NCBI GenBank assembly: GCA_020650975.1
Contig: JAIPMN010006015.1
Span: 1-22,857 of the forward strand
Origin: Apostichopus californicus
Lineage: Eukaryota > Echinodermata > Holothuroidea > Aspidochirotida > Stichopodidae
DNA length: 22,857 nt
Reading direction: 5' to 3'
Shown here: positions 9,729 through 20,593 of the stretch, piece after piece
Layout of the letters: each line of letters opens with the position of its first letter
Position numbering within the stretch: position 1 is the stretch's first letter
The notes under the pieces: model-generated
The model's database searches: none
Seen by the model: the letters and a program-made list of their open reading frames with translations, nothing else
Told to the model about the DNA's origin: nothing
Position numbers and translations under genes: made by a program

Positions 9729-12700
9729 TGTACTGTTTAGCCTAATGCACAGTATGACTTCTCTGACACAGTTTGCCAAACTATCATCCTCTGTCTATAC
9801 ACTGTGTAAAGAACTTTTGACTGCCTCCCTGTATCTCTCTGGCAGATCTGGTCTGCATCTCCCTTTATAATGAGAGAAATGTCAGAGGGGAATTTCATTT
9901 ATTTTGATCAGGGGGAAGGTTATCCATGTAACACTGTCAGACACGGTACGGTATACTGAATAGTTGACGGTGTACTGTTAGCTATTTTGGATTTGATCGG
10001 TATGTTTTGTACCATCATCATATACAGCTCATATAGATCCTGATTAGAGTATTCGACTTGGTTATGCTGGAGAAGTATTGTACAGTGCATACCAAGTTCA
10101 ATGTAGGGTTACACAGCGGTGGGAGACTTTTCAGTCATAGATTTTGATGTATCGGTGAATTGGTTCCACATTTATCTAGCCCTAAATTATACTTCAAAAC
10201 TTATTCTTTTTGATTATTATCTGGATGGTAACAGTTTGATGCACATGCACAATAATTGTCATATGTATGGCATATATACCGATGTTATTATTCCTGATAC
10301 AACTGAATCTTGATATGGAAATTTACTGACGATATCCTGCTTATACACAATTTTGCTTATGTCATTCGCAAAAAGGACAATTTAGGTCCACATATAGTAT
10401 AGTATCTGTGAATAGCTGCATTGACTTTAATAATTAGCGCTTATTTTTGGGTTTTTTTTTGGGGGGGGGGGAATCTTAGGTTGATTGGTGTATTCCAATT
10501 CTTTCTCATACATGTGTGCCAGACACATGGTTTACGAGAGAGCTAGATGAGAGCGTTCAGTTTTGCCCTGGTGTCTGTAACATGCATAAGTGGGGGTGAG
10601 GGGGATGTATATACACTTTTCTTTGATTGAAAGTGATTACAGTGTTAGCAAAATGATGGTGTTGTTTTCAGCCTTTTATGCAGATAAAGCTGCCTTCATT
10701 TCCAAATGTTAATGCATTGTATTTTTGCTGGAAATCTTTCTGGAATGCCATTTTAAGAAATATTGGAGAGGTGGAGAATCATAAACAAATCCTGTGTATG
10801 TCCAAAGACTGTATTAAGGTATTTGATTAAATAGTTGCATTTATAGTTAACAAGTGTAATGTGAGAAAGTCAGTGAGCATAGACCAGACAGTTCAACCTA
10901 CTAATTCTTGGATGAAAACCATGCATTTGTTTCAAATTCAAAATCAGTTATAGATTCTTCACTGGTGCGGCCAGTAAATCCTTTGCAGCAGATGATAATG
11001 AGCTGTCCTTTAGTTCTCAGAATTATTTTCTTCTGTCCACCCCCTAATTCCAATCAAATTATTCTTATTCAGTCATGACAGTTTGATAAAGTCTGACAGA
11101 TTGGGTCTTGTGTGGAAAAAGCAATCCTCTTATTCAAAGTCAATATATATATTTCAAATTTACACAGTTGGCAGAGTAAATAATTGTTACTTTACCTTAT
11201 GCCGACAGAAAATAATTGGAAGTCTCAGAAAGGGTTGGTACAGTATTTATAGTTCAATGCAAAGAGAATAACTTCAGTGCAAACAGTTTGTTATATCATA
11301 TCTGCACAGTTATAGTGACCAAACATAGGCATTGACAAGTACTAGCTGTGCAAGTTGATTCAGTGGTCAAGCAGCAGGCCAAAATGTACTCTGCCAGTTG
11401 TTGCATTGTTTTATGGTGATCAGTTGCTCTGTGAACTACGGTCAATGACAGTTGAAAGAAACATTGTTATTGATTACTTAAGAATAATCTATGGATTGAT
11501 TTATGTGCATGTTGTACTAATGTGTACAGCTTATACTTAAAGTCCTTACTAACTACAGTAGATATTGGGTTCCTAACCTTTATCTGATAGAAACTTGACA
11601 TTCATACAGCTCAAACTGTCAGTACCAGTGAGCTATGAAGTGGGACATCTATGTATCTGAGCCGGCTGATAGGAACAACTGTCCCAACTGCATACATGTT
11701 TGGGTGAACTCAATCAATATTTCCTTACCAACACTCATATCCCATAGAGGTTGTTAATGCTGTAGTACATTTACATAACTTTAATTGGCTATTTAAATTC
11801 CCAATTTCAAGATTTATATAATGCAGTTAACTATTTAAAAGGAAGATTTCTAAAAACACACAAAACAAATTTCCAGGATAACATTCAGTGTCTGCATGTG
11901 TTTTGATGATGAAAGTATATCAGAAGGACACAACATACTATTTACACAGCACTGAAGAATCAGTTCCCAATACACAGCAGCGGCTAGACCACACAGGAAT
12001 AAGAACCTGACACATTGGGCTTTTTGACTAGCAGTTTCCAGTGTTGCTCTCTCCTCAGTCATATTGGCTGCCTCTGATGATCATTTTCATCATGTTTGGT
12101 AATATTAGGATAAATTTGTAACTTAACCATAATAACTCTGTCATAGTAGTTGTAGTCCAGACTGGATGCTATATATTCTACCTTAGAAAATAACCTACAT
12201 CAGCTTGCTCCAAAAGCAATACTCTATTGAATAAAGTCATCAACTCTCAGACCGCCGAATATTCTCAAGAGGACATGACCAACGGTAACCCTGAGCATAG
12301 TCAATGGACATAATAACAGTAATCACAGATGTATAAAGACATTAACCTGAAAGGGTTCCGTAACGCCTCAGTGCACCTGTATAGATCCTTTTCAATAGAT
12401 CATGGCCTTTGCCTGCTGTACACTTAATCCCCCCCTCATATTATGATCAATAAAACTCTTCCTTTGAATACACACATCTTATGTTGTTTTACACCGTTAG
12501 CTGCTGTTTATGTTTTCGAGGTTTTGATGGATTCCATAAAATTAGAAATCTAACTAGGTCAGCTATGCCTAATCACTCCTATTGAGTGCAGTGAGATGGA
12601 AAGCAATAGGAGATAAATTTAAAGTGGATTTGTATATTTTAATGTCCACATGTAAACAACATTCATAGTTAGGCTTGCACATGATGCGATCAGCATAGGA

Positions 12701-13332
12701 AATTGATTATTCCATGAGGGTTTGGTTAACAATATTTCAGTTTTCAATTGTAGTACTTATCAAGTAAAATATAGGATAAACCAAATTTATAATAGCAGTG
12801 GAAGTGGGTTGTTAGAGAGAGATATTTTTTTGGGTGTGTTTTTGTGTGTGTGTGCATTGTGCAATTTTGGAGTGTGAAGCATAGGGAATTGTGCAGTGAA
12901 AGGGGCAGACTGAGGAGGCTATGGGCAATGGGCCTGTCATATCCCTCTTTACATAAGAGAATACCAATGGAGAGGATTAAATAGGCTAATAGGGAGAGCA
13001 AGTTTGTTGCAATGTTAAAATCTATTCAATACACTCTATAGTTTATGAATGCATCTGTATGTATATAGGTCCTTTATGAAGAAAAAAACAATGATATTTC
13101 CTTTGTTGACAATTTATGGTAGAAAAATGCTCTCTAATTTTGTATGCTTTCATTACGTGAAGTTCTTTCTTAGAGGATAAGGAGTTGTTACAGACAAAAC
13201 TAAGCAGTATTGTAACATTAACATTTAATGTTGATGATATTGTCTCAACATTTGAGCATATTAACCTATAGAAGCATGTCACATGATAACATTTCCCACA
13301 TTAATTTTCTTTTCTCATGCATCTAGGCTTTT
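9729..13332. other. Non-coding, probably intronic
   Basis: AT-rich, CpG-poor DNA without a supported gene. It contains a T9 run next to G11 at 10452-10471, a 9 bp inverted pair CTCCTATTG / CAATAGGAG at 12576-12584 and 12604-12612, a GT microsatellite at 12843-12854, and an 8 bp-arm hairpin at 13214-13232. Frames of 60-85 codons on both strands have no recognisable content. Confidence 0.45.
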
Positions 13333-13359
13333 GATTCCTTGTCAATTACACAAGGAATC
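13333..13359. repeat. Short perfect hairpin
   Basis: Arms GATTCCTTGT (13333-13342) and ACAAGGAATC (13350-13359) pair perfectly over 10 bp with a 7-nt loop. The flanks do not duplicate each other. Confidence 0.6.
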
Positions 13360-13515
13360 TATGTGGTGGTAATTGGCATGTTATGTAAGGCTGTGCAGCT
13401 GTGTTTATGTTTTTCTGCTTGTAACCGTGGTAACTCAAAGCAAGGATTTTTTTGTGAAGTACAGTCAACTTAGCATACATGTGCAAGAAATCTATTACTT
13501 TCTGAAAGTGATAAA

Positions 13516-13884
13516 AGGTCAAATCAAAGTCATCTTAGGTCATCAGAAGTGAAACCTTGTAAACAAGTGAACTCCGCAAGGAAAGTAAAGGTTGAACTTC
13601 ATTTGTGGTATGTGGATCTACCCATGGAGCTATAAACCTGGGACCCAGGTTTATAGCTCCATGATCTACCTTAGTGTACCTCATTTTCTGTGGGAGAGTA
13701 AAGGTTATTTTGAGGTCAGCAGGGATCAGCGTTTGAAAGCCTTGGATAACACAACTCAAAAAGGAACAAATAGTTTGGATGTACTTCAGATGGCACATGT
13801 TACCAGGTGTATGTTGATTGACCTTTGTGTATAAAGAACCCTTTCTTTTCTTATGGAGGTCAACTTTAAGAATAGGAGAGGTCA
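13516..13884. promoter_or_regulatory. Cluster of six AGGTCA nuclear-receptor half-sites
   Basis: Exact AGGTCA occurs at 13516, 13537, 13713, 13857 and 13879 on the plus strand and as TGACCT at 13819-13824. The first two flank AAGTCA at 13527-13532, giving an imperfect direct repeat with 5 bp spacing (AGGTCA aatca AAGTCA) and another with 4 bp spacing. Chance expectation is roughly 0.2 such hexamers in 370 bp over both strands. AGGTCA is the core half-site of many nuclear receptors, and DR4/DR5 spacing is used by RXR heterodimers. Binding is inference; the cluster could also be repeat-derived. Confidence 0.35.
13615..13670. mobile_element. Micro-foldback insertion: 41 bp perfect palindrome with flanking direct repeats
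   Basis: Two 20 bp arms, at 13623-13642 (beginning CATGGAGCTATAAACC) and 13644-13663, are exact inverted copies around one central A (13643). The heptamer ATCTACC abuts both outer edges (13616-13622 and 13664-13670). The match extends to the 8-mer GATCTACC if the last base of the palindrome is shared. This is the same layout as 7095-7136, with a longer stem. A 145-codon minus-strand frame (13535-13972) and an 80-codon plus-strand frame read through it, so their length is partly a by-product of the palindrome. A template-switch origin is the main alternative to transposition. Confidence 0.65.
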
Positions 13885-14852
13885 AATAATGAAAACCCCA
13901 TGAACAAAATAATCCAGAATGTGTTTGAAGCGTCAATATGATTCCATTATTCTCCTGTGATAATACATGCATTTAGCTACTTTAGTCTGTGCTAATGAGT
14001 CATATAGTGCTTATGAGCGCAATTAAGTGATTTTGTTCATTGCCAGTTATCTTCAACAATATCATTAACTTTATGCAGGTTGACATTTATGTACATTAAC
14101 ATTAATTGAAAATTCCTGTGTTTGGATTATTTTTTGTAAGCCTGCACTGTATCAACTGCAAAGTGGGCTTTTGAGTGATTCAGTGGGTGCTGTTATTCTG
14201 TGTGCTGTCTCTCATGTGTGTTGCAATAATTTGGTTTGAAAGTCTGTGACAAACTCAACAGGTGTGTTTGTGCACGCCGAATTGTCAAATTTGAAATGAA
14301 GGTCTCTCTTTGTTACATTAAAGGGATCGACTGCTGGGTGTGCTTCTTCAATTGGTTCCTCTCTGACAGGAAAAAAAATGGCTATTAAACCAAAACAAAA
14401 GTACAGCCTATAATCATACTCCTGGAGCTATGTTTTACTTCGTCAATTCTGGGGAGGTGTGTGTTATATCGTAAGTTCCCATGATTCCTCATGAAGCCAA
14501 CTTTGGCATTCATCCAATTAAAATAAGCGTTCTTGGCATTTTTCATCCTAGGACGAAGATAAAAACATTTAAGAAAAGCTGAGAACTCTTCAGGGAATTC
14601 TTTCTAATTGTTGATTATTTTTGAATTCACTGCTTGTTAATATTGAAAGTACTTCAACCTCCATAATTCAATCCTGCTATCATTGCCAAAGTTCAGGAGA
14701 ATTGCTCGAGGAATTAAGGAATATCTAGTTGGATCATGATGGTGCATTGTTTTATGTAGACTGTGTAAGTTTGATTAAGAAGTCAAGATTGCCTGAAAGA
14801 AACTCCCCCCCCCCCCCACTCACTACTCCAGCAATTGACCTTGTAATTATGT

Positions 14853-14886
14853 GTCAAGATGCTATATATACTGACTAGCATCTGAC
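14853..14886. repeat. Short inverted repeat
   Basis: GTCAAGATGCTA (14853-14864) and TAGCATCTGAC (14876-14886) are inverted copies differing by one single-base indel, around an 11-nt AT-rich spacer. No flanking duplication is seen. Confidence 0.5.
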
Positions 14887-16377
14887 CTGGAGCTTCTGTG
14901 TAAATTGTATTACAACTGAATGAAAAAGTATGCAGGGCATGAGATGAAGGGCTTAGAAAATACTGATAAAGCTTCTTCAGTTTTATATCCATACTAAATG
15001 ATAAGGTAGGGTGAGGAGGATATATATAATATGCGCGATCATTGTCTTAGGTATATAAAGCCCTTCAATTAATTTTTTTTTGTATTAAGTTAAGAACAGC
15101 TTTTTGAGGATGACTTCGGAATAAGTTGTAAAATTTAACAAGTGCTGCTTTATGAGTCTGCATGTAATTAAGACCTGTTGTTGAAGTGGTGGGTTCTTAT
15201 GAGAAGTGGGTGTTCACAAGAATGTAAAAGACTCTTTGGAAGAGGGGCCAGACCTAGCGTGAAGCTATGTATGTACGGCACATGTGTACCTGAGCCAGAT
15301 GGAGCACGCTGTTCATACTTCTGTAACTCGGTTCAGTCATTTGATGCAAGCTTGGGCTGAGATGAGCGGTAGAGACTGGAGAGAGAAAAGATTATCATGA
15401 CAACTATAACAATTGTAATAAACAGAAAGTCACAGAAATAGTTGCGGTTATTTGTTGGCTATCATAATGGGACTAATGGGATTCTCCAGTGTTTTAATAG
15501 AGGGCGCTGTCATACCGGTTCTAAACGTGCACGGTCTATACTGTTTACCTATCTCTGCATTAAGTAGAAAGATTGTGTGAAAGCATTCACAAGCTAGGAA
15601 CGTGCTGGATCATTGAACTTGCTCACTGAAGCGCTGATTGACTAGTTCATTGTTCCACTTGTGCCCCAATTAAAATGCCTTAGGAAACAAAAAGTCAAAG
15701 TGCTCGAAAGTAGTTAGCTTGACTTAAACTTCGACAGATCTCCTCTTCACTTGAAATGTTACAAAGAAAATTGTGTATACTACCATAGTGATTAACTCAT
15801 GGTAACTCTATTATCTACTGTCATAGACTGCAGCTTGTCATTTTGCAAAACTAAGATAGGACTAATATGACAGACCCCTTTGATTTTGAATTGTGGCCTG
15901 AGAGCCCCATTAGGTGACAGATAAATGTTTCCAGATACTTGGGTTTTTCATTTCCTTTCCTTTAAATGGACTATGGTACCTCCTTAAGCAACCGCAATGC
16001 AAATGCATCCTTAAACCAACTATCAGCATTGTTTTGCAAAATTTTAACAAATTACTTCCAATTATGAGTAAAACTGATGCCATTTATGCTATTACAATTT
16101 CATAGCTCAGACATTTTGGTATAGCATATATTTTGTATGTACTTGAACGTATGTATGTACTTTTTTTACTTCATATTTTGAAAGCGATCGATATAACAAG
16201 CAAGTTGGTAAAGCTCAAAAGTGAATTAAATTGGCTTTTTCTATTTGAAATGTAACAGGAATAGTCAATTTAGCTATATAATGTATTCCATTGTGGTTGG
16301 ATTTTAGTATTAAAGGATAATAATCATGCATATATAAATCAAGATCCCGACAATTGGAAGGCTGCTTTAAACTGCTT

Positions 16378-16430
16378 GTATACATGTATGTATGTATGCA
16401 TGTGTGTGTGTGTGTATGTATGTATGTATG
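16378..16430. repeat. Compound TATG / TG microsatellite
   Basis: Runs of TATG flank a TG run of about seven units. Alternating purine-pyrimidine order throughout makes it a potential Z-DNA-forming stretch and a likely length polymorphism. Confidence 0.9.
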
Positions 16431-17049
16431 ATCTGAATGATCTAGCAGAAATGATGCACTTAATTGTAAACATGACATGTTGAGGAGATGGGAGTACCAA
16501 GACAGATTGATTCTTCTGCAGAAAAACAAATTAGTCATGTTTGGTCAGATGTGTAAACAACTCTTATCTTTTGCATCAAAGGAAATAATTAACAGCCTGG
16601 CCGGTTATATACATTCTTTCTGGTCTCATTTTCTGCCACAAATTCACTTTTATTTTGATTCCAATATTAGCTGGCTGCATAGCTCACATTCCAAGCACTA
16701 GTGGTCATAAAAACTGTGAAAAGTTACTGGAATTACCAACACCATAAAGTATGCCAAGAATTGCATTCAAATAGAAACGTAAATACAAAAGAGGTCTGTT
16801 TGAGAAGTAAACAGTTTGTCAAGTCAAAGTAAATAACAAATAATTCATTCTTCTCTGGTCTACCTTCCATATATCTCATAGAATTTGACAATACTTGCCA
16901 GTAAATTCATGCTACCCATGACAAATAGAGCCAAAATGATGTGTAGATGTTTTCAGGATTGCCACACACAATAGCTGATATGTGGTTGCCAGGGTCTTTA
17001 AAGTACCATTTAGGGACTCATTTCGAAATCTCAAATTGGCATTCTCCTG

Positions 17050-17820
17050 CCAGCATCGGTGACGTTTCGGTTGAGTAACCCACTAAGGTTAAATCCGGCG
17101 AAGAATTCAAACAGCAGGACATTGCTGGCTTGGTTTTGACTCAAACTCCAATCTTAAAACTATTCAGCAAAACAACGTTGGATTTTATTGTGCAAACAGC
17201 GAGTTTTAACGGTAGTTCACATTTTTAAACTAAGTTTTGGCCTGTAGCTACCTCCTCTTGGTTATAAACAGGAATCGTTTATCTTTCTTTTATTTGTTTT
17301 CTGAAGATTGTCAGTATATATGTCCTGATGTTGTTGTATACAACCATCTATCAACCTTTGGACTCAAGTCTGAAGTCTTTTAAGTCAGTGACTAGCGGCA
17401 GCTCACACAATAATACAAAACGGACCTGTTAGATTTTGATGTCTGTTGACTAAGTGTTACCTGTTATTATTTACCCAGCATTTTGCAAGAATTTTCAAAT
17501 TAAAAGCAGCTGTTCGTACAAGTGGAGAGAGACTTCCGTGTGCTGATCTCGTTGGAGATTCGGATTTTTATTTGGAATTATAATTTTTGTATCGAAATTG
17601 GAGGTTAACAATGGTTGTGAAGATAAAGCCAATGTTTCTTTCTCCAGGTGAGTTGTACAGCTTTAGTATATGTTTGTCTCGATCTCAAACATCGCTCAGC
17701 ATTATCGGCAACAATTGTGCGTCTACGACATATGACGCCACTCTTTGAAAGTTGTGTAGGGATATAAACTTCACCAAGCAGCAAGTTTAAAGCCAGCTGG
17801 GGAATGGGGACGGGATAGAT
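17050..17820 (+). promoter_or_regulatory. CpG-enriched candidate promoter and 5' region of exon 1b
   Basis: I count about two dozen CpG in this block (for example GGTGACGTTTCGG near 17058 and AATCCGGCGAAG near 17092), close to base-composition expectation. The 600 bases at 18061-18660 have only one. The candidate first exon at 17611-17647 lies inside it. The contrast suggests protection from methylation-driven CpG loss, as at promoters. No core promoter element was identified. Confidence 0.35.
17611..17647 (+). CDS. Candidate first coding exon 1b (partial gene, unknown product)
   Basis: ATG at 17611 has a strong initiation context (ACA before it, G after it), and an in-frame TAA at 17581-17583 rules out an earlier start in the same frame. 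The exon encodes MVVKIKPMFLSP plus the first base of the next codon (G), then a consensus donor GTGAGT at 17648-17653. The phase is 1, the same as exon 1a at 2996-3041. The shared phase and strand allow both to splice to one downstream exon outside the window as alternative N termini, one basic and one more hydrophobic. The peptide matches nothing I know. At 37 bp, chance occurrence cannot be excluded. Confidence 0.38.
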
Positions 17821-18477
17821 TATGGTTAACAAGCAGGTTTACCCTTTAACACCATGTAATCAGTGAAGGTGTTCACTTCTGATGATGTAAAACTAATCCA
17901 GGCCCTGTCATTATAAAATGTCGCATGTCTCTGAGGATTATTACTCAAACGTTATATCAATCTATTTATATAGCACTTGAAATTCAAAGCAACATCCAAA
18001 GAGGATTGATAGTGCTGCTAGTATCCAACACATAGGCCTAATTGTTACATATTACAGTACTCCATTGGTAGTGATACCAAAGAGAGCTGTTCTCTGGTGA
18101 TAACAATGTATGTAGAAGATATTAAAGTAACAAACATAATGTTCCAACACATACTAAGATCATGTTTGATTGTGGTAATGAGTCTGTATTCACAAAGCAA
18201 AATATGCAAATTTGTGTCTGATGTACTTGAAGTATACACACATGATGTAAAATATTTTAGGATATGGCAAATTTGCAATACACTTATTGCAGGCATACAT
18301 GCTGACATGTACTGGTCAATTGGCATATTGATTTATTACAAATACTTCCTTCTAGCAGTTAATAATATTTTAATGATAGCTGGTAAAAGTCAGAACGTTA
18401 ATTTGTACTGTAGAATCATTGACTTGATGTTTTTAATTGGAACAGGATATTACATGCATGGGTGTCACCAGTGAAAT
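17821..18477. other. Non-coding or unassigned, contains a 125-codon frame
   Basis: A plus-strand frame at 18097-18474 stays open for 125 codons, and a minus-strand frame of 93 codons covers 18045-18326. The plus-strand product is rich in Ile, Tyr, Leu and Met but has no recognisable motif or splice context. I do not call it a gene; see findings. Confidence 0.35.
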
Positions 18478-18535
18478 GGGGGGGGGGACAGGTTGTGCCC
18501 CCTTCCTAAATGTTCTGTGTCCCACCAAATGAAAT
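18466..18535. repeat. Possible interspersed-repeat fragment with G-run
   Basis: ATGGGTGTCACCAGTGAAAT leads into ten G (18478-18487), then GGTTGTGCCCCCTTCC. The layout, a short conserved-looking word beside a C/G homopolymer, resembles the fragments at 210-325 and 2437-2510. No ends could be defined. Confidence 0.3.
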
Positions 18536-18686
18536 TTACTTTGTCAAAAAAGAAAAACCAAAAAGTAGACAGAAAGGTACATGACACTTTGACTCCTACT
18601 GACTAGTTGTTAAGGGTGATAGATTTGCATAATTAATGTAGTAGTGTTGAAAGCAAAATGAACATAGGATCTTCCCTTAGAAGTAA

Positions 18687-18727
18687 CCCTTCCTCCTCCT
18701 CCTCTCCCCCCCCCCCCACCCATCCCC
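18687..18727. repeat. Polypyrimidine tract: CCT repeats and C12
   Basis: CCT is repeated several times (18690-18702), followed by twelve C at 18706-18717 and further C-rich DNA. It could form unusual structures (i-motif, triplex). It is not followed by an obvious splice acceptor and exon. Confidence 0.8.
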
Positions 18728-18897
18728 ACTTGTGAATGGTATGCTTTTACTGCAGTCCATTAGTGTACATTAAGTTGTAGGTTACACGGTATATTTGTAA
18801 TGTATTTTTATGTGTATTCTCAAAAGATACCAAATTTTCATTAAATACCAAATTAATTGTATTGCTGAGTATATGCCAACTCTTGCCATGTACACTC

Positions 18898-18974
18898 CAA
18901 ATGTCCCAATGTATTTGGTACTGAAAAAAAAGCCACATATACTGAACATGGCCACCGTGGTATTGGGACACTTG
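18898..18974. repeat. 77 bp inverted repeat
   Basis: CAAATGTCCCAAT (18898-18910) and ATTGGGACACTTG (18962-18974) are inverted copies over 13 bp with one mismatch. The 51-nt interior does not pair well, so a microRNA precursor is unlikely. Flanks show no target duplication. Confidence 0.5.
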
Positions 18975-20346
18975 TGTCAAATTTACAGTACATTTAATAG
19001 TCATATGAGCATGCATTGTAGTACAATTAAGTGCATTTAATGCATGATTTCACTCACACTTGTCAGTCTGGTTTTTTTATAGACTGTTATAGAGATGGTT
19101 CTATATGTACAAACAATTAAACCCCTGCATTATGAGAGTATATAGCTTGTCACTGTAACAGACTGTACATATAGGGTGAGTAGTAACACTGCAAATGTCA
19201 GTTTATTAACAGGCTGTTTATTGTTTTTATTAAATTATTTAGTAAAAGATTGATCTATTTCTGTTGGCCTGGATCGTCAACACCAAACACTCAGCAAGTT
19301 TTGGCTGATTTGCTCAGGTGATACTTTCTCTAGCTACCCCGCTAGGGTGTTTTATTTTTCAGGCTCTGCGGGTAACCTCTGGTACAACAGTTCTGTAATA
19401 ATAAAGAGAACATACAGATGCTGTATGTGATAAGGTTTAATTTGTTTGCATGTTTGACATTTGCAGAACAGAGAGTGATTGGCTGTGGTAAATTGGGAAT
19501 TATAGGGCCTAAAAGGTTATTTGATTTGTTCTGTGAACATAACATTGTACCCTCGATCATGATGTCACATTAATCGAAAGAAAATAATGAATCCCATCTA
19601 GATGAATTTAAAGCGGCCGAATTAACCGTCATTATTTTGTTTGTAACAAACATGGTTAAAACATGGAGCTGGTAAGTTTTATGGGATGGTATCCATTGAA
19701 ACAAAAAAAATGGGGAAAAAAAAAATAGGACACCAATTAAGTTACAGCTTTGTATTCAAAGATTCACTAGATGCTTCCGATTACAAAACTTACTTGAAGG
19801 CAGAACACTAAAGATTACCATGTAAAACCTTATTATATTTATAGTTATTATTATAATTATAGGATGCCCATAGACAGAAGTCACACATTGTCATTTTGCA
19901 GTACACCAATTTATTTCGCTTCCTCACCTACTGTACTAGTCTCCTAACAACAATTGTAACCTTGCTCTCTTCTAGCACTTACTGCAGTCACAAGATCTGT
20001 TCAACTTGAGTAGATCCTGCTTAGTGAGTGTCCATCATTTGCGGCTAAATGTTCTAGAGAGTCATAAATAGCAGCACTACATCTGCGTGTATATTTGAGA
20101 GAATATGATGTGAATGGTGAAGGGGGATAATCCACACTGGGTGACTGTGGTCAAGTACTTAAATAGTTCACATGGATATGCTCTCTGCATACTCACAACT
20201 ATAGGCAATGTCCCAAATACACGGTCTGTAGATATGTCACTATGAATGGTTCAGTGGAATGAAATTTATATTGATTTGATCTAGTAAATTGATTCATCAT
20301 TAGATTTGATACTACCTAGTACCTTGATGTTTCATTTTACATGTTT
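18975..20346. other. Non-coding or unassigned
   Basis: AT-rich, CpG-poor DNA. An 11 bp perfect inverted pair, CTATATGTACA / TGTACATATAG, lies at 19101-19111 and 19164-19174. A third donor-like ATG exon at 19652 is weak and is listed in findings. No other gene is supported. Confidence 0.4.
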
Positions 20347-20400
20347 GTTGATCACTCAGTTGACATGGCAACTGTTGATCACTCAGTTGACATGGCAACT
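20347..20400. repeat. Perfect tandem duplication of a 27 bp unit
   Basis: Unit 1 (20347-20373) and unit 2 (20374-20400) are identical and begin GTTGATCACTCAGTTG. Complete identity suggests a recent duplication. Confidence 0.95.
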
Positions 20401-20593
20401 ATAAAGTGACCAACAGTTAGTAGTTCAAGGTTTACTAGGATATTTATGCCAAAAACCTTTTGAGATTACCACACATCTCAATGATAGGTGTTTGACCCAT
20501 GCATCTACAGTTTATGCAGAGCTGAGTTATTCTAAATGCCTGCCAGGTCCACCCTCACCAGATGTGGTTTTGTTTGATTGATATTATCCAATG

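Larger units (their letters stand above)
13885..17039. other. Non-coding, probably intronic
   Basis: No supported gene. It contains a C13 run at 14805-14817, a stem-forming pair at 14853-14886, a cysteine-rich short frame at 15199-15360 (see findings) and a TATG/TG microsatellite at 16378-16430. The minus-strand frame of 107 codons at 16215-16538 runs through the microsatellite, which explains its Thr-His repeats, and is not a gene. Confidence 0.45.

Noticed and set aside
13535-13972. Longest open frame in the window (145 codons, minus strand)
   Set aside because: It passes through the perfect palindrome at 13623-13663, which creates a mirrored stretch of its protein. It also has no recognisable domain and no splice signals.
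16215-16538. 107-codon minus-strand frame with a Thr-His-rich run
   Set aside because: The run is the translation of the TG/TATG microsatellite.
17951-18050. Possible degraded copy of the widespread 'TTTATATAGC...' invertebrate and fish repeat
   Set aside because: Only a short word (TTTATATAGCACTT) agrees with what I remember; too little to call.
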